Numbered from the stretch's first letter, positions 1 through 6,089 are shown. The stretch: DNA of 26,282 bases from a virus (IMGVR_UViG_3300031707_000151:1-26282), one strand, 5' to 3'. Notes: generated by a model not told the origin, from the letters alone. Numbers and translations are program-made.

Positions 1-37
1 CCCCCGGAATAATCACACCAGGAAATCGTTGACCGTT

Positions 38-250
38 TCATTGTTCCCCCTTCCCTTGCCACTTTCCACACGCCACCCAATTCGTCGCCCAACTGGCGCT
101 CCGCCCATGCCGGTGCGGCTCAGTCGGTAACAGCAGGCAGTACATGGACGTGGCCTGGTACTGCGCGCAGTGCCCACAACGTTGCCCCTCGGTGACGCCG
201 TGGGAGGCGTGCATACGGGCCAGTCGCGCTGAGGTGTAGATGCGGGTCAT
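38..250 (-). CDS. Small Cys-rich protein (70 aa), unknown function
   Basis: The last early-operon gene before the window edge. The start is ATG at 250, whose ATGA overlaps the stop of the upstream gene at 247. The 70-residue product has a CGHC knuckle near residue 27 with further cysteines near residues 38 and 61, so a small zinc-binding fold is plausible. No family is recognised. It resembles the other Cys-rich small proteins of this operon (1770-2006, 2483-2701) in size and CxxC spacing but not clearly in sequence. The 37 bases left of its stop hold nothing recognisable. Confidence 0.55.
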   Translation of the reverse strand: MTRIYTSARLARMHASHGVTEGQRCGHCAQYQATSMYCLLLPTEPHRHGRSASWATNWVACGKWQGKGEQ

Positions 251-609
251 GGTGGCTCCGGTTCGGTGGTCTCCGGTTCTGGGACCTCCGGCCATCGCAC
301 GTATCCCAGCCATTCATCACCTCGCCAGGCGGGCATCCATACGCCGGGCCGGCAGTCGGCCAGGTACCGCTCGAAATCGGGCTGGGCATCAAGTTCATGC
401 TGCGCCCTTTCCGCCTCTTTCACCACCAGGGCCACCGAGGGGAAAAACTGGTCGCGGCTGATAATCCGCTCAGCGGCCAGCGTCACCGCCGGGGCCGTGC
501 GCTGCTTCAACCCGGTATGATAGGCCCGCATGGTATTGGCGTTCGGCTTGAAATGCGGATAGGCCCCCAGGAGCATATCCATGATCGGGCGAAACTCATC
601 AAGCTCCAT
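247..609 (-). CDS. Helicase loader/inhibitor-like replication protein
   Basis: A 120-residue protein that begins MELDEFRPIMDMLLGAYPHF. The pattern is an N-terminal helix, then AYPHF, then a middle segment with tryptic-rich helices ending in FFPSVALVVKEAE. It resembles the small phage helicase loader and inhibitor proteins (G39P-like), which deliver the replicative helicase to the origin complex. The start ATG at 609 follows an AAGGAGG ribosome site and overlaps the end of the replication initiator-like gene by 11 bases, so the pair is probably coupled. The C-terminus is acidic and proline-rich (PEPETTEPEPP). Assignment rests on pattern and on position next to the initiator. Confidence 0.55.
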   Translation of the reverse strand: MELDEFRPIMDMLLGAYPHFKPNANTMRAYHTGLKQRTAPAVTLAAERIISRDQFFPSVALVVKEAERAQHELDAQPDFERYLADCRPGVWMPAWRGDEWLGYVRWPEVPEPETTEPEPP

Positions 610-1432
610 GCGCCGCCTCCTTACGCTTCTCTTGCTCATACCAATCGTCTAACATCTCCGTGCTGGTCTTTCCAGAGACGTGCCCATTGTTGCGGTGCTC
701 GGCAAAGGCTTTCGTGATGTAGGCCAGCACGTCTCCCGTCGGTGGCTTCGCGGACAGCTGCCACAGTATCTCCGCAAGGCGGCCAGCGCCGCCAACCGAG
801 CGGGCAACCTTGCCGAGATAACCGTAGTCCGGCGCGGGCGGTGGGAAGCAAATGAGGTATATCTCTGTGAGGATAGCCTGCTTGTTGGGCGCAGTCCGCA
901 GGACATCAAGCAGAAAGCGAAAAGCATCGGCCAGGTTAGGCGGCTGTGCGGGCTGGCCTGCACCCGATGTACTCATCGGGTACTTATAGCTTAATAGCCT
1001 TATAGTAATAGAGAGAGTGCAGGATTCTTCACTTCTCTCTTCACTTCTCTCTTCACTTCTCTCGCCATTTTGGGCATGTGAAGTGAAAGATATTGCACTT
1101 CTCTCATCTTGCCTCTGGGTCAGCCACTCCTCAACACTGCGCCAATTGGAAACTTGCACTTCCAGGTGATGCGGTTTCCGGCCCATTTTTATGACATATT
1201 GGTTCTGTTGGAGTGTCTGAAACCAAGACTTGATAGTGCGTGAAGTGACGCCCAAGTCCTCAGCCGCCTCTTCGTGATTGTAAGTAAGCATCCCCTCCTG
1301 TTGATGTATCCAGGCGCGCGCCAGCACCCAGCCATAGAGCCAGATCGCCATGCCCATCTGCTTGACGTGCTTGGCGTCGTAGAGGCCCTCGAAGGTTGGG
1401 AAGTACCAGCGCGAGCCGGATGAGTCAGTCAT
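599..1432 (-). CDS. Phage replication initiator-like protein with N-terminal winged helix
   Basis: 277 residues. Residues 25-110 look like a winged helix: AAEDLGVTSRTIKSWFQTLQ is a typical recognition-helix segment, followed by a wing. Phage replisome organizer proteins have this fold at the N-terminus and bind origin repeats. The middle holds a tandem SEER repeat (about residues 123-137), encoded by the iteron-like DNA repeats at 1028-1063. The C-terminal half (residues 165-277) is helical and may recruit helicase or its loader, which would fit the loader-like gene immediately downstream. The ATG at 1432 overlaps the upstream stop as ATGA. Replication role is inferred from fold pattern, internal repeats and neighbour. 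Confidence 0.6.
   Translation of the reverse strand: MTDSSGSRWYFPTFEGLYDAKHVKQMGMAIWLYGWVLARAWIHQQEGMLTYNHEEAAEDLGVTSRTIKSWFQTLQQNQYVIKMGRKPHHLEVQVSNWRSVEEWLTQRQDERSAISFTSHAQNGERSEERSEERSEESCTLSITIRLLSYKYPMSTSGAGQPAQPPNLADAFRFLLDVLRTAPNKQAILTEIYLICFPPPAPDYGYLGKVARSVGGAGRLAEILWQLSAKPPTGDVLAYITKAFAEHRNNGHVSGKTSTEMLDDWYEQEKRKEAAHGA
962..981. repeat. Perfect 8-bp inverted repeat beside the iteron cluster
   Basis: ACCCGATG and CATCGGGT are separated by TACT. The dyad lies within the coding sequence of the replication gene. It is followed at 982-1012 by an AT-rich stretch rich in TTAATAG, TATAG and TAATAG. Together with the repeats at 1028-1105 it has the parts of an origin: dyad, AT-rich segment and iterons. 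Confidence 0.6.
1028..1105. repeat. Iteron-like 12-bp repeats; candidate phage replication origin inside the replication gene
   Basis: TTCACTTCTCTC occurs three times head to tail without mismatch (1028-1039, 1040-1051, 1052-1063). A fourth related copy, TTGCACTTCTCTC, is at 1093-1105, and an inverted partial copy, GTGAAGTGAAAG, at 1078-1089. Lambdoid phages carry iterons inside gene O that are bound by O itself, so a similar arrangement is plausible here. The alternative is that the repeat only encodes a low-complexity SEER linker. The additional spaced and inverted copies outside the SEER run favour a DNA role. Confidence 0.5.
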
Positions 1433-1773
1433 CTTCCCATCAGCAATTGAATGGCGTAGTACGCCGGATTGCTAAATCCTAGGAAAGCGGACGTGAGACA
1501 AAGCACGCCTGGAATTGTGCAGCAAATTGCCAATGACGCCCAGAGCCAACAATAACTCCAGTTGGCATTACCCCAGCGAGACTCAAAACCTGCCTTGCCA
1601 ATAGTTAGTAGCAGAAACCCACCGGCAAGGGCGCACAACCAAATACCCCACGTTTGCTGGACTTGGGCGTTTATCAAAACTTGCTTGACCATCGTGTCCC
1701 ACGTAGCCTGGCCCATCGGCCCCAGGCGCTCGACGAGAATGTCCAGGATCTTCGAGATGTCCGTTGGGTTCAT
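1429..1773 (-). CDS. Small membrane protein (114 aa), unknown function
   Basis: The start ATG at 1773 overlaps the upstream stop as ATGA. The 114-residue product has a soluble N-terminal helix region (residues 1-42) and two hydrophobic segments, about residues 44-60 (IWLCALAGGFLLLTIG) and 73-95 (WSYCWLWASLAICCTIPGVL). It should sit in the inner membrane with two passes. No family is recognised. Its place just upstream of the replication gene suggests an early function, perhaps membrane anchoring or host takeover, but that is only inferred from position. Confidence 0.55.
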   Translation of the reverse strand: MNPTDISKILDILVERLGPMGQATWDTMVKQVLINAQVQQTWGIWLCALAGGFLLLTIGKAGFESRWGNANWSYCWLWASLAICCTIPGVLCLTSAFLGFSNPAYYAIQLLMGR

Positions 1774-2006
1774 CGTTCCTCCTTCACTCTCTCCTCGTAC
1801 AGCCCGCACGCCCTATTCTGCTCGCTCCACGGCATCTTGTGGCCGCCCGGCGTGGTGAACGCTGCGCAGACCCAGTAATCCGCCGCCTCGCCGAAGTCAT
1901 GGCACGAAAGCAGGTGCTGGCAGCCGGCGCACTTCTGCAACAGGTTCTCGCTGGCCCCATGGCGGCTCACCATAAGATTCGGCCCTTGCGGTTTCTCGTG
2001 TTTCAT
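1770..2006 (-). CDS. Cys-rich small protein (78 aa), possible zinc ribbon
   Basis: The start is ATG at 2006, preceded by GGGGGAG and overlapping the stop of the 26-residue gene upstream as ATGA. The product contains CAGCQHLLSC near residues 26-35, another cysteine in YWVCAAF and one in ACGLYEE, so a small metal-binding domain is likely. The C-terminus (YEERVKEER) is charged. No known family is recognised. Confidence 0.55.
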   Translation of the reverse strand: MKHEKPQGPNLMVSRHGASENLLQKCAGCQHLLSCHDFGEAADYWVCAAFTTPGGHKMPWSEQNRACGLYEERVKEER

Positions 2007-2083
2007 CTCCCCCTCCCCGCCCACAGCGCCACCCCACTCCAAAAGATCAGCAGTGCCATGGCCGCACGCAGTAACCAGATCAC
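2003..2083 (-). CDS. 26-residue membrane micropeptide
   Basis: A GTG at 2083 is preceded by AAGGGGG at a spacing of 4 bases. It opens a 26-codon frame whose TGA (2005-2003) overlaps the next gene's ATG as ATGA. The peptide begins MIWLLRAAMALLIFW, is hydrophobic over residues 2-22 and ends with arginines, like a single membrane span. It is too short for standard gene callers. Support is the ribosome site, the coupled overlap shared with most neighbours, and its membrane character. It could instead be a leader peptide that controls the Cys-rich gene downstream. Confidence 0.35.
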   Translation of the reverse strand: MIWLLRAAMALLIFWSGVALWAGRGR

Positions 2084-2086
2084 GGG

Positions 2087-2104
2087 GCCCCCTTGCTTGG
2101 GGGC
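2087..2104. repeat. GC-only hairpin
   Basis: GCCCCC and GGGGGC pair perfectly around a TTGCTT loop. The hairpin lies upstream of the 26-residue gene on the minus strand, partly overlapping its ribosome site, so it might limit translation. No U-tract follows on either strand, so it does not look like an intrinsic terminator. Confidence 0.5.
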
Positions 2105-2162
2105 TACGCTCCCCCCTGGCGCGGTCTCTCACCGGCTTGGCGTACTGGCATCACAGCGTCTT

Positions 2163-2202
2163 GTCCGGGTCGCTTCTCGTTTCCCGGCGCCTGTGCCCGG
2201 AC
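2163..2202. repeat. Inverted repeat in the 2084-2343 non-coding gap
   Basis: GTCCGGG (2163-2169) and CCCGGAC (2196-2202) form a 7-bp stem around 26 bases. It lies 26 bases to the left of the tRNA-like element, downstream of it on the minus strand. No protein gene is supported in the 2084-2343 gap. The gap holds this stem, the GC hairpin at 2087-2104 and the tRNA-like element, so it may be a structured RNA spacer. Confidence 0.4.
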
Positions 2203-2227
2203 CACGTTCCCATCCTCTCGGGGTATG

Positions 2228-2286
2228 GGGCACGGGCCAGAATCGAACTGGCCGGGGTTTCTGCATTACCCTACCCACACCGTGCC
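2228..2286 (-). ncRNA. D-armless tRNA-like element, apparent anticodon GCA (Cys)
   Basis: Read on the minus strand, GGCACGG (2286-2280) pairs perfectly with CCGTGCC (2235-2229), like a 7-bp acceptor stem. The T arm is canonical: GCCAG, loop TTCGATT, CTGGC. Between them is one hairpin, GGGT, loop AATGCAGAA, ACCC, whose loop reads as U33 followed by GCA at 2264-2262. Only 8 bases (TGTGGGTA) link acceptor and anticodon arm where a normal tRNA has a D arm, and the variable region is 2 bases. The intact acceptor and T arm argue for recent tRNA ancestry or selection. It may be a deletion remnant of a phage tRNA-Cys or a functional tRNA mimic. Confidence 0.5.
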
Positions 2287-2343
2287 CTTGCCGAGCCGCC
2301 GCCAACCTTTGTCTAATCGCCGCGCACGGCCCGGCCAAACATC

Positions 2344-2481
2344 CTACAGTCGCTCCCTCATCTTCACGACGAACTTGATGGCCTCACCCATCACGCGGAC
2401 GGCATAGTCCAGTAGATCACACTCGAGATCCAGCGCCTGGCGCTCTTTGGCCAGCTGGCGCAGCGCATCCTGTAGGCTCAT
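2344..2481 (-). CDS. 45-residue helical protein, unknown function
   Basis: The ATG at 2481 follows AAGGAGTGAT, a strong ribosome site, and lies one base after the upstream stop. The product (MSLQDALRQLAKERQALDLE...) is short, charged and shows heptad-like leucines, consistent with a helical hairpin or coiled coil. A longer reading from 2589 would overlap the gene before it in another frame and has no ribosome site. No family recognised. Confidence 0.5.
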   Translation of the reverse strand: MSLQDALRQLAKERQALDLECDLLDYAVRVMGEAIKFVVKMRERL

Positions 2482-2482
2482 A

Positions 2483-2701
2483 TCACTCCTTTGCGATGAC
2501 ATCAGTGATCTTGAGACAGCTATCGCAGCGCCAGGCCACCAGGCTTCGTTTGGCGATTTGTTGGGGGTCCTCGGGGTAAGGGTCATCAAACATCGAGATC
2601 GGTATCTGCCAGGTTTCCAGGCCGCACAGGGGGCACTGGCGTCGGGTCATAGGCTCATTTAGGTCACGGTACTTTTGGATAGCCTGCGTCGACGCGCTCA
2701 T
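2483..2701 (-). CDS. Zinc-ribbon-like small protein (72 aa)
   Basis: The ATG at 2701 overlaps the upstream stop as ATGA. The 72-residue product has two CxxC knuckles, CPLC near residue 23 and CDSC near residue 59, spaced like a zinc ribbon. Such proteins in phage early operons often bind nucleic acid or polymerase, but no specific role can be assigned. Confidence 0.55.
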   Translation of the reverse strand: MSASTQAIQKYRDLNEPMTRRQCPLCGLETWQIPISMFDDPYPEDPQQIAKRSLVAWRCDSCLKITDVIAKE

Positions 2702-2949
2702 GCGTACATCGCTCCTTTTGGGTTCCTCTGCGGCGTGTCACCTGGCGGCGCGTCATCCCTGGCCAGCGCTTTGACCCCCAACGCGATGGCCGCAATCTCG
2801 TTCTCCTCTGCGCCTAGCACCGTCAATTCGTCCGCGACCTCCTGTATGATCTCCTCGTTGGTGAGTCCCCGGTACCGGCGCGAATCGCGGGCGTACATGC
2901 GGGCTGCGAAATCCCGCGCATAGTCCGACATGGGGATCATCGTGGCCAT
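2698..2949 (-). CDS. 83-residue early protein, unknown function
   Basis: The start ATG at 2949 follows GGAG at 5 bases and overlaps the end of the RecT-like gene by 13 bases. A second ATG at 2940 gives an exact ATGA overlap and cannot be excluded. The product is helical and acidic in its middle (TNEEIIQEVADELTVLGAEE), with no motif recognised. Tight packing between the RecT-like gene and the zinc-ribbon gene places it in the same transcript. Confidence 0.5.
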   Translation of the reverse strand: MATMIPMSDYARDFAARMYARDSRRYRGLTNEEIIQEVADELTVLGAEENEIAAIALGVKALARDDAPPGDTPQRNPKGAMYA

Positions 2950-3947
2950 AGGGGCTCCGGCTCAGTAGGGGGCGTCGCCACACCTCTCAACCCCCCTATA
3001 GGGGGGCAAGGAGGTGCGCTCTCAGCGGCTTCCGGCTCGCCTTTGGCTTTCTTGGCAGCCTTCTGCTCAACCCAGGCCGATATGCGCTCCTTCGCCGCCA
3101 GTGGGGAAAGCTGTACCTCGGAGAGATCCATCGCCCCCAGGGCGGTCAGTACATCGAGGGTCTCCAGGGCGAAATAGGCGCAGGCGCCGGTCATAAACTC
3201 CGCCCATTTGGCCTCGCCCAACTCGCCCAGAGTAACCGTGTGCTTTTCGCTGGCGGGGGCCTCGGCTGGCGCGTCGGCGTTGACTCGCTCGGCCGCGACG
3301 ACCGTATCCAGGTGCGCCCGTTTCAGCGCCTCGAGCTCGAGGTCACGGATGCGCTCTAGCAAGCGGGCGTTATCGGCCTGCAGGCGCTCGATCTCCCCGC
3401 CCCCGTCCGCGATCTCATCCGCCGTGGCCATCACTTCCCCCGTGGGCCGCCGCAGCACTTCCGGGCAGAACTGGCGGATGTTGATCGAGGCCGCGCGATA
3501 GGTCAGCATGGTCTTGCGCCCCTGGCCGGCCCAGGTGGGCTTGATGCCGCTCTGCGTCTTGTGCCAGCCGGCAGCCTCGGCGTCCGCCCAGGTCACTGTC
3601 ACCGTGTTGGACTGCCCATCCCGCCGCGTGATGGTGACGGTCGCCTTTTCCATGGTCTGCTCGTCAAAGATCAGCCGGTGCCCCGCCCCGCGCAGGCGAG
3701 AGACCATCAACTGAGTCATCACCCCGATCCGGCCCCTGACCACATAGAAATCGTTCACGGCCTGAAACGGCGATATGCCGAACTCGCGTCCGGCGCAGGC
3801 GCAGAGGATCACCTTTTCCGGCGTGTCCAGGCCCTCCGGCACCAGCTTGTGCTGGATCATCGCCTGCGCCCACGCGAAGATGTCCTGTTCGGGGGCCATC
3901 AGGGCCGACATTTGCCTCGTTGCGGGAAGATTCGTTGTAGTACCCAT
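2937..3947 (-). CDS. recT: RecT-like single-strand annealing protein
   Basis: 336 residues from the ATG at 3947. The N-terminal 170 residues follow the RecT pattern. There is a helical start, then AGREFGISPFQAVNDFYVVRGRIG (about residues 52-75), where 'GISPFQA...VVRGR' is the conserved core, then LMVSRLRGAGHRLIF, a strand region, and finally RKTMLTYRAASINIRQFCPEVL, equivalent to the 'R-A-...-FPDVL' end of the fold. Residues 195-235 form a coiled coil (IERLQADNARLLERIRDLELEAL), and the tail is Ala/Glu/Pro-rich. RecT proteins anneal single strands in phage recombination and replication. A start at 4022 would read through a 12-bp hairpin and was not chosen. No RecE-like exonuclease is seen nearby. 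Confidence 0.6.
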   Translation of the reverse strand: MGTTTNLPATRQMSALMAPEQDIFAWAQAMIQHKLVPEGLDTPEKVILCACAGREFGISPFQAVNDFYVVRGRIGVMTQLMVSRLRGAGHRLIFDEQTMEKATVTITRRDGQSNTVTVTWADAEAAGWHKTQSGIKPTWAGQGRKTMLTYRAASINIRQFCPEVLRRPTGEVMATADEIADGGGEIERLQADNARLLERIRDLELEALKRAHLDTVVAAERVNADAPAEAPASEKHTVTLGELGEAKWAEFMTGACAYFALETLDVLTALGAMDLSEVQLSPLAAKERISAWVEQKAAKKAKGEPEAAESAPPCPPIGGLRGVATPPTEPEPLWPR

Positions 3948-3965
3948 TGCGTTTTTGTTCCTTTC

Positions 3966-4034
3966 GTGGTACAATGACCACAGATACCTTTTCCTTCGAC
4001 CCAGGGGCTCTCGATTCACCACAATCGAGAGCCC
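3966..4034 (-). promoter_or_regulatory. Two hairpins in the leader of the RecT-like gene
   Basis: The first is a perfect 12-bp stem, GGGCTCTCGATT (4005-4016) with AATCGAGAGCCC (4023-4034), loop CACCAC on the plus strand. The second is GTGGT (3966-3970) with ACCAC (3977-3981) and loop ACAATG. On the minus-strand transcript the second sits just before the AAAGGA ribosome site of the RecT-like gene. The loop of the first reads GTGGTG there and is complementary to the ACCAC arm of the second, so the two could interact. No U-tract follows, so translation control or mRNA processing is more likely than termination. Confidence 0.5.
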
Positions 4035-4039
4035 GCTCC

Positions 4040-4315
4040 TTACCTCTGCGTGATCACGTCGATAGTGCCCTGGGCTGTACCTTCCTCCCGCCAGTCAACG
4101 CGCCTCTCATATTGAGGGAATGTGCCGGTCTCATAGAGGGGCAGATCCCCCGATTGCTGTGGCTTTGTCTGTCCTCTCAGCGCCTTGACTTCCGCCTCCA
4201 GCGCCAGAAGCCGCTCCAGCATCCGCTGTTCCAGCTTGATGATCCGCCGCGAGAGGGTGGCCAAATCCTCCCACACCTCAGAGTCCGAAGTAGTAAACTC
4301 GTTGAACTCGCTCAT
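4040..4315 (-). CDS. 91-residue coiled-coil protein, unknown function
   Basis: The start ATG at 4315 overlaps the upstream stop as TAATG. Residues 15-48 (WEDLATLSRRIIKLEQRMLERLLALEAEVKALRG) carry leucine heptads typical of a coiled coil. The C-terminal half is less regular, with tyrosines and charged residues. No family recognised. A longer frame starting at 4498 overlaps the neighbouring gene and was rejected. Confidence 0.5.
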   Translation of the reverse strand: MSEFNEFTTSDSEVWEDLATLSRRIIKLEQRMLERLLALEAEVKALRGQTKPQQSGDLPLYETGTFPQYERRVDWREEGTAQGTIDVITQR

Positions 4316-4518
4316 TAGCAGTGCTCCCGTTTCTCGCCGGGCATTCTGCCCTCCGGCGCGTTGTACCGTTGCGTGAGCTCGGCATAGATCTCTGGCCAGC
4401 CCGCTTTGAGTTTGGCCAGGTTTTCTGAATCTGCCAGGCGCATGGCCGCCTCGATGACCGACTGGAAGCCGTACAGGTTGGCGATGATCCTGCCACAAGC
4501 ATAAGTGTGCTGGCTCAT
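4315..4518 (-). CDS. 67-residue early protein, unknown function
   Basis: The ATG at 4518 overlaps the upstream stop as ATGA. The product is mostly helical (FQSVIEAAMRLADSENLAKLK, WPEIYAELTQRY) and ends with a basic tail. No family recognised. Reading-frame packing on both sides supports it as real. Confidence 0.45.
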   Translation of the reverse strand: MSQHTYACGRIIANLYGFQSVIEAAMRLADSENLAKLKAGWPEIYAELTQRYNAPEGRMPGEKREHC

Positions 4519-4709
4519 CTCACCCCCAGCATGGCCATGAACAGATCCATCAGTGGCTCCGCGAAAACGCAGACCAGGCCGATGACCACCAGAATCACCA
4601 TCACCAGCGCCTCATCCTTCAGCGCTCTGTGCTCCGCCGCCGTCACCGGTTCGGGGTACTGCCAGGGGCGTTCGCCGACACTGAAACGCCACGTCTTCAG
4701 TCTAGCCAT
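4515..4709 (-). CDS. Single-pass membrane protein (64 aa)
   Basis: 64 residues with a soluble N-terminus of about 32 residues, then a hydrophobic segment VMVILVVIGLVCVFAEPLMD (about residues 36-55) that should span the membrane. The start ATG at 4709 lies 3 bases after the upstream stop. Function unknown; it is one of three small membrane proteins in the early operon. Confidence 0.5.
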   Translation of the reverse strand: MARLKTWRFSVGERPWQYPEPVTAAEHRALKDEALVMVILVVIGLVCVFAEPLMDLFMAMLGVR

Positions 4710-5121
4710 GCCTCACCGCCTCCATTGCTTCGGGTACTGAAACGCATCCATCTGGTGGTTCCGCGTCGCCCGGATGATCCATTGCGCCAGTCTGATGACG
4801 ACCAGCCATTTCTCTGGGATCGTACCGGCCCTCATCCAGTCCTGCTCTGCCTCCGCGATGATGCGATCCATCCGCCCCAAGGGCACCAAGACCTGATCCT
4901 CGAATGACTCTATCTCCCTCATCCTTCCCTGTGTGTAGCGAGGCATTCCCCCCGCAGCGAGTGCCACCTTTCTCACCTCCTTCCATGTCCAGATACGCCC
5001 TGATTGCGGCCACGCACGCTTCGTGCGACGGCCGGCCGTTGTCGTAGGCGTGGCCCTCCCACTCCCGTGGATAGTTGTGCCACACGCCGGATTCGTCCTG
5101 CCAGCGAACGCGCTTGCTCAT
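4702..5121 (-). CDS. Early protein beginning MSKRVRWQDE; 3' half doubtful, possible frameshift
   Basis: The ATG at 5121 overlaps the upstream stop as ATGA. The first 48 or so residues look genuine (GVWHNYPREWEGHAYDNG, EACVAAIRAYLDMEGG). After that the frame becomes Gly/Arg/Asp-rich, as out-of-frame GC-rich DNA does, and runs over the whole of the next gene. In the -1 frame a TGA at 4975-4973 would end this gene in a GTGA overlap with the GTG at 4976, matching the style of the operon. A one-base indel or sequencing error close to 4980-5000, or a true +1 shift, would explain it. The N-terminal part is the supported coding region. Confidence 0.4.
   Translation of the reverse strand: MSKRVRWQDESGVWHNYPREWEGHAYDNGRPSHEACVAAIRAYLDMEGGEKGGTRCGGNASLHTGKDEGDRVIRGSGLGALGADGSHHRGGRAGLDEGRYDPREMAGRHQTGAMDHPGDAEPPDGCVSVPEAMEAVRHG
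4713..4967 (-). CDS. 84-residue helical protein, unknown function
   Basis: The likely start is GTG at 4967, 8 bases after AGGAGG. Another GTG at 4976 would give 87 residues but sits directly against the ribosome site. The product reads as a compact helical protein (REIESFEDQVLVPLGRMD, EKWLVVIRLAQWIIRATRN). It occupies the same DNA as the second half of the frame at 4702-5121. Its more protein-like composition and good fit with the next gene make it the real coding frame here. Confidence 0.5.
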   Translation of the reverse strand: MALAAGGMPRYTQGRMREIESFEDQVLVPLGRMDRIIAEAEQDWMRAGTIPEKWLVVIRLAQWIIRATRNHQMDAFQYPKQWRR

Positions 5122-5420
5122 GGCTTGATGATCCCCCTCTCGATCTGCCGGCGCCTGCGGGCATTCTCGCGGGCGTGGCTGTGCTCGCGTGGCTTCTCTC
5201 TGCCTCCAAGCACGGCCTTCCAGCTGCCGTCCAGTTGATGCAGCCAGTCGGCGAACCTGAGCCACTTGGGCGTCGGCGCTTTGTTGATCGTCGGGGCGCG
5301 GCGAAGGCGCACCTCGACGACATGCGGCTTGGCCAGCGAACCAGCCACCTTCTTGGCCAGGTCCTTCGCCTCGACCTCTTCCGGCTCACTCACTGTGCCA
5401 TCCTCATAAACCTTTTGCAT
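5118..5420 (-). CDS. 100-residue basic protein, unknown function
   Basis: Start chosen at ATG 5420, overlapping the previous gene by 17 bases; a GTG at 5441 is an alternative. The N-terminus is acidic (VSEPEEVEAKDLAKKV). The C-terminal third is strongly basic (HARENARRRRQIERGIIKP), which suggests nucleic acid binding. A WLRFADWLHQLDGSWKAVLGG segment in the middle is the most structured part. No family recognised. Confidence 0.45.
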   Translation of the reverse strand: MQKVYEDGTVSEPEEVEAKDLAKKVAGSLAKPHVVEVRLRRAPTINKAPTPKWLRFADWLHQLDGSWKAVLGGREKPREHSHARENARRRRQIERGIIKP

Positions 5421-5838
5421 CTTGTCCGCACCCGCTTTCACCGGTTGGCTCGCTCTTGATAGCGCTTCGGAGCGCTTGATCTATCTGCGCTTCATCGTCC
5501 AAGTGCTGTTGTAGCCTGGCCGCCTGTTTGGGATTGAACCATCCCCAATGCCCGTGCCACTTCACAGGGCAAAGGCGGGGGTAGTAGTCGCACCTCACAG
5601 TGTCGGGACCGAAACTTAACTGGATCGGCCCTACCTGAAACGTGTGCCCGAATAGCCTGACGCCCGGCCCGTCGCCGCCGACTTCCCAGCCCCAGTGTGC
5701 GTAGAATCTGCTACTGCCACGGTATCGCCTCACGCGAATTGGCCACCAGAGATAAATGTCCCGCGATTGCCAATAGTGCCCACATTGCGGGCAGTGCATC
5801 ACGCCCTTGTCATCCTGACCCATTCCGAGAAATGTCAT
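5404..5838 (-). CDS. 144-residue Trp/His-rich protein with one zinc knuckle, unknown
   Basis: The ATG at 5838 overlaps the upstream stop as ATGA. Near residues 16-21 there is a CPQCGH knuckle, and two more cysteines lie in VRCDYYPRLCPVKWHGH (about residues 82-98), so one zinc site built from both is possible. The middle is rich in aromatic residues (HWGWEVGGDGPGVRLFGHTF). No family recognised. Confidence 0.5.
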   Translation of the reverse strand: MTFLGMGQDDKGVMHCPQCGHYWQSRDIYLWWPIRVRRYRGSSRFYAHWGWEVGGDGPGVRLFGHTFQVGPIQLSFGPDTVRCDYYPRLCPVKWHGHWGWFNPKQAARLQQHLDDEAQIDQALRSAIKSEPTGESGCGQDAKGL

Positions 5839-6035
5839 GCCGGCGCCGCCTCTGGCTGCGGCTCGGCCAGCATCTCCAGGCCCCGGCGCTGCGCGGCCTC
5901 GGCAACCGCCTGCCGGATCATGTCTGATATCGTGCGCCGCTCAGTACTGGCCATGGTTTCAAGCCAGGTTCTTTCCTGGCGGGTGAGGCGGCTATAAAAA
6001 ATCTCGGTCCGCCGCTCTAGATTCTTACTGGTCAC
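5835..6035 (-). CDS. Ribbon-helix-helix-like DNA-binding protein
   Basis: 66 residues and the first gene of the leftward early operon. The GTG start at 6035 follows GGAGG at 8 bases. Residues 12-50 fit the ribbon-helix-helix layout: a short strand (IFYSRLTR), helix A (QERTWLETMASTE), a turn (RRT) and helix B (ISDMIRQAVAEAAQRR). Such proteins bind operators as dimers. Being first behind the promoter at 6104-6132, it is a candidate Cro-like or early operon autoregulator. The C-terminus is a flexible Pro/Ala tail. Confidence 0.6.
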   Translation of the reverse strand: MTSKNLERRTEIFYSRLTRQERTWLETMASTERRTISDMIRQAVAEAAQRRGLEMLAEPQPEAAPA

Positions 6036-6089
6036 TTTGCCACCCTCCTTAAGTGCATCTGTACAAACTACTAAGCCGCTCTGTAATCC

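Noticed and set aside
1028-1063. Short CRISPR-like array
   Set aside because: The units are contiguous 12-bp repeats with no spacers.
2228-2286. Ordinary tRNA-Cys gene
   Set aside because: There is no room for a D arm and the variable region is only 2 nt.
1764-2378. 204-residue plus-strand open frame
   Set aside because: It is antisense to three coupled genes and the tRNA-like element, and has the Pro/Arg-rich composition of a GC-rich shadow frame.
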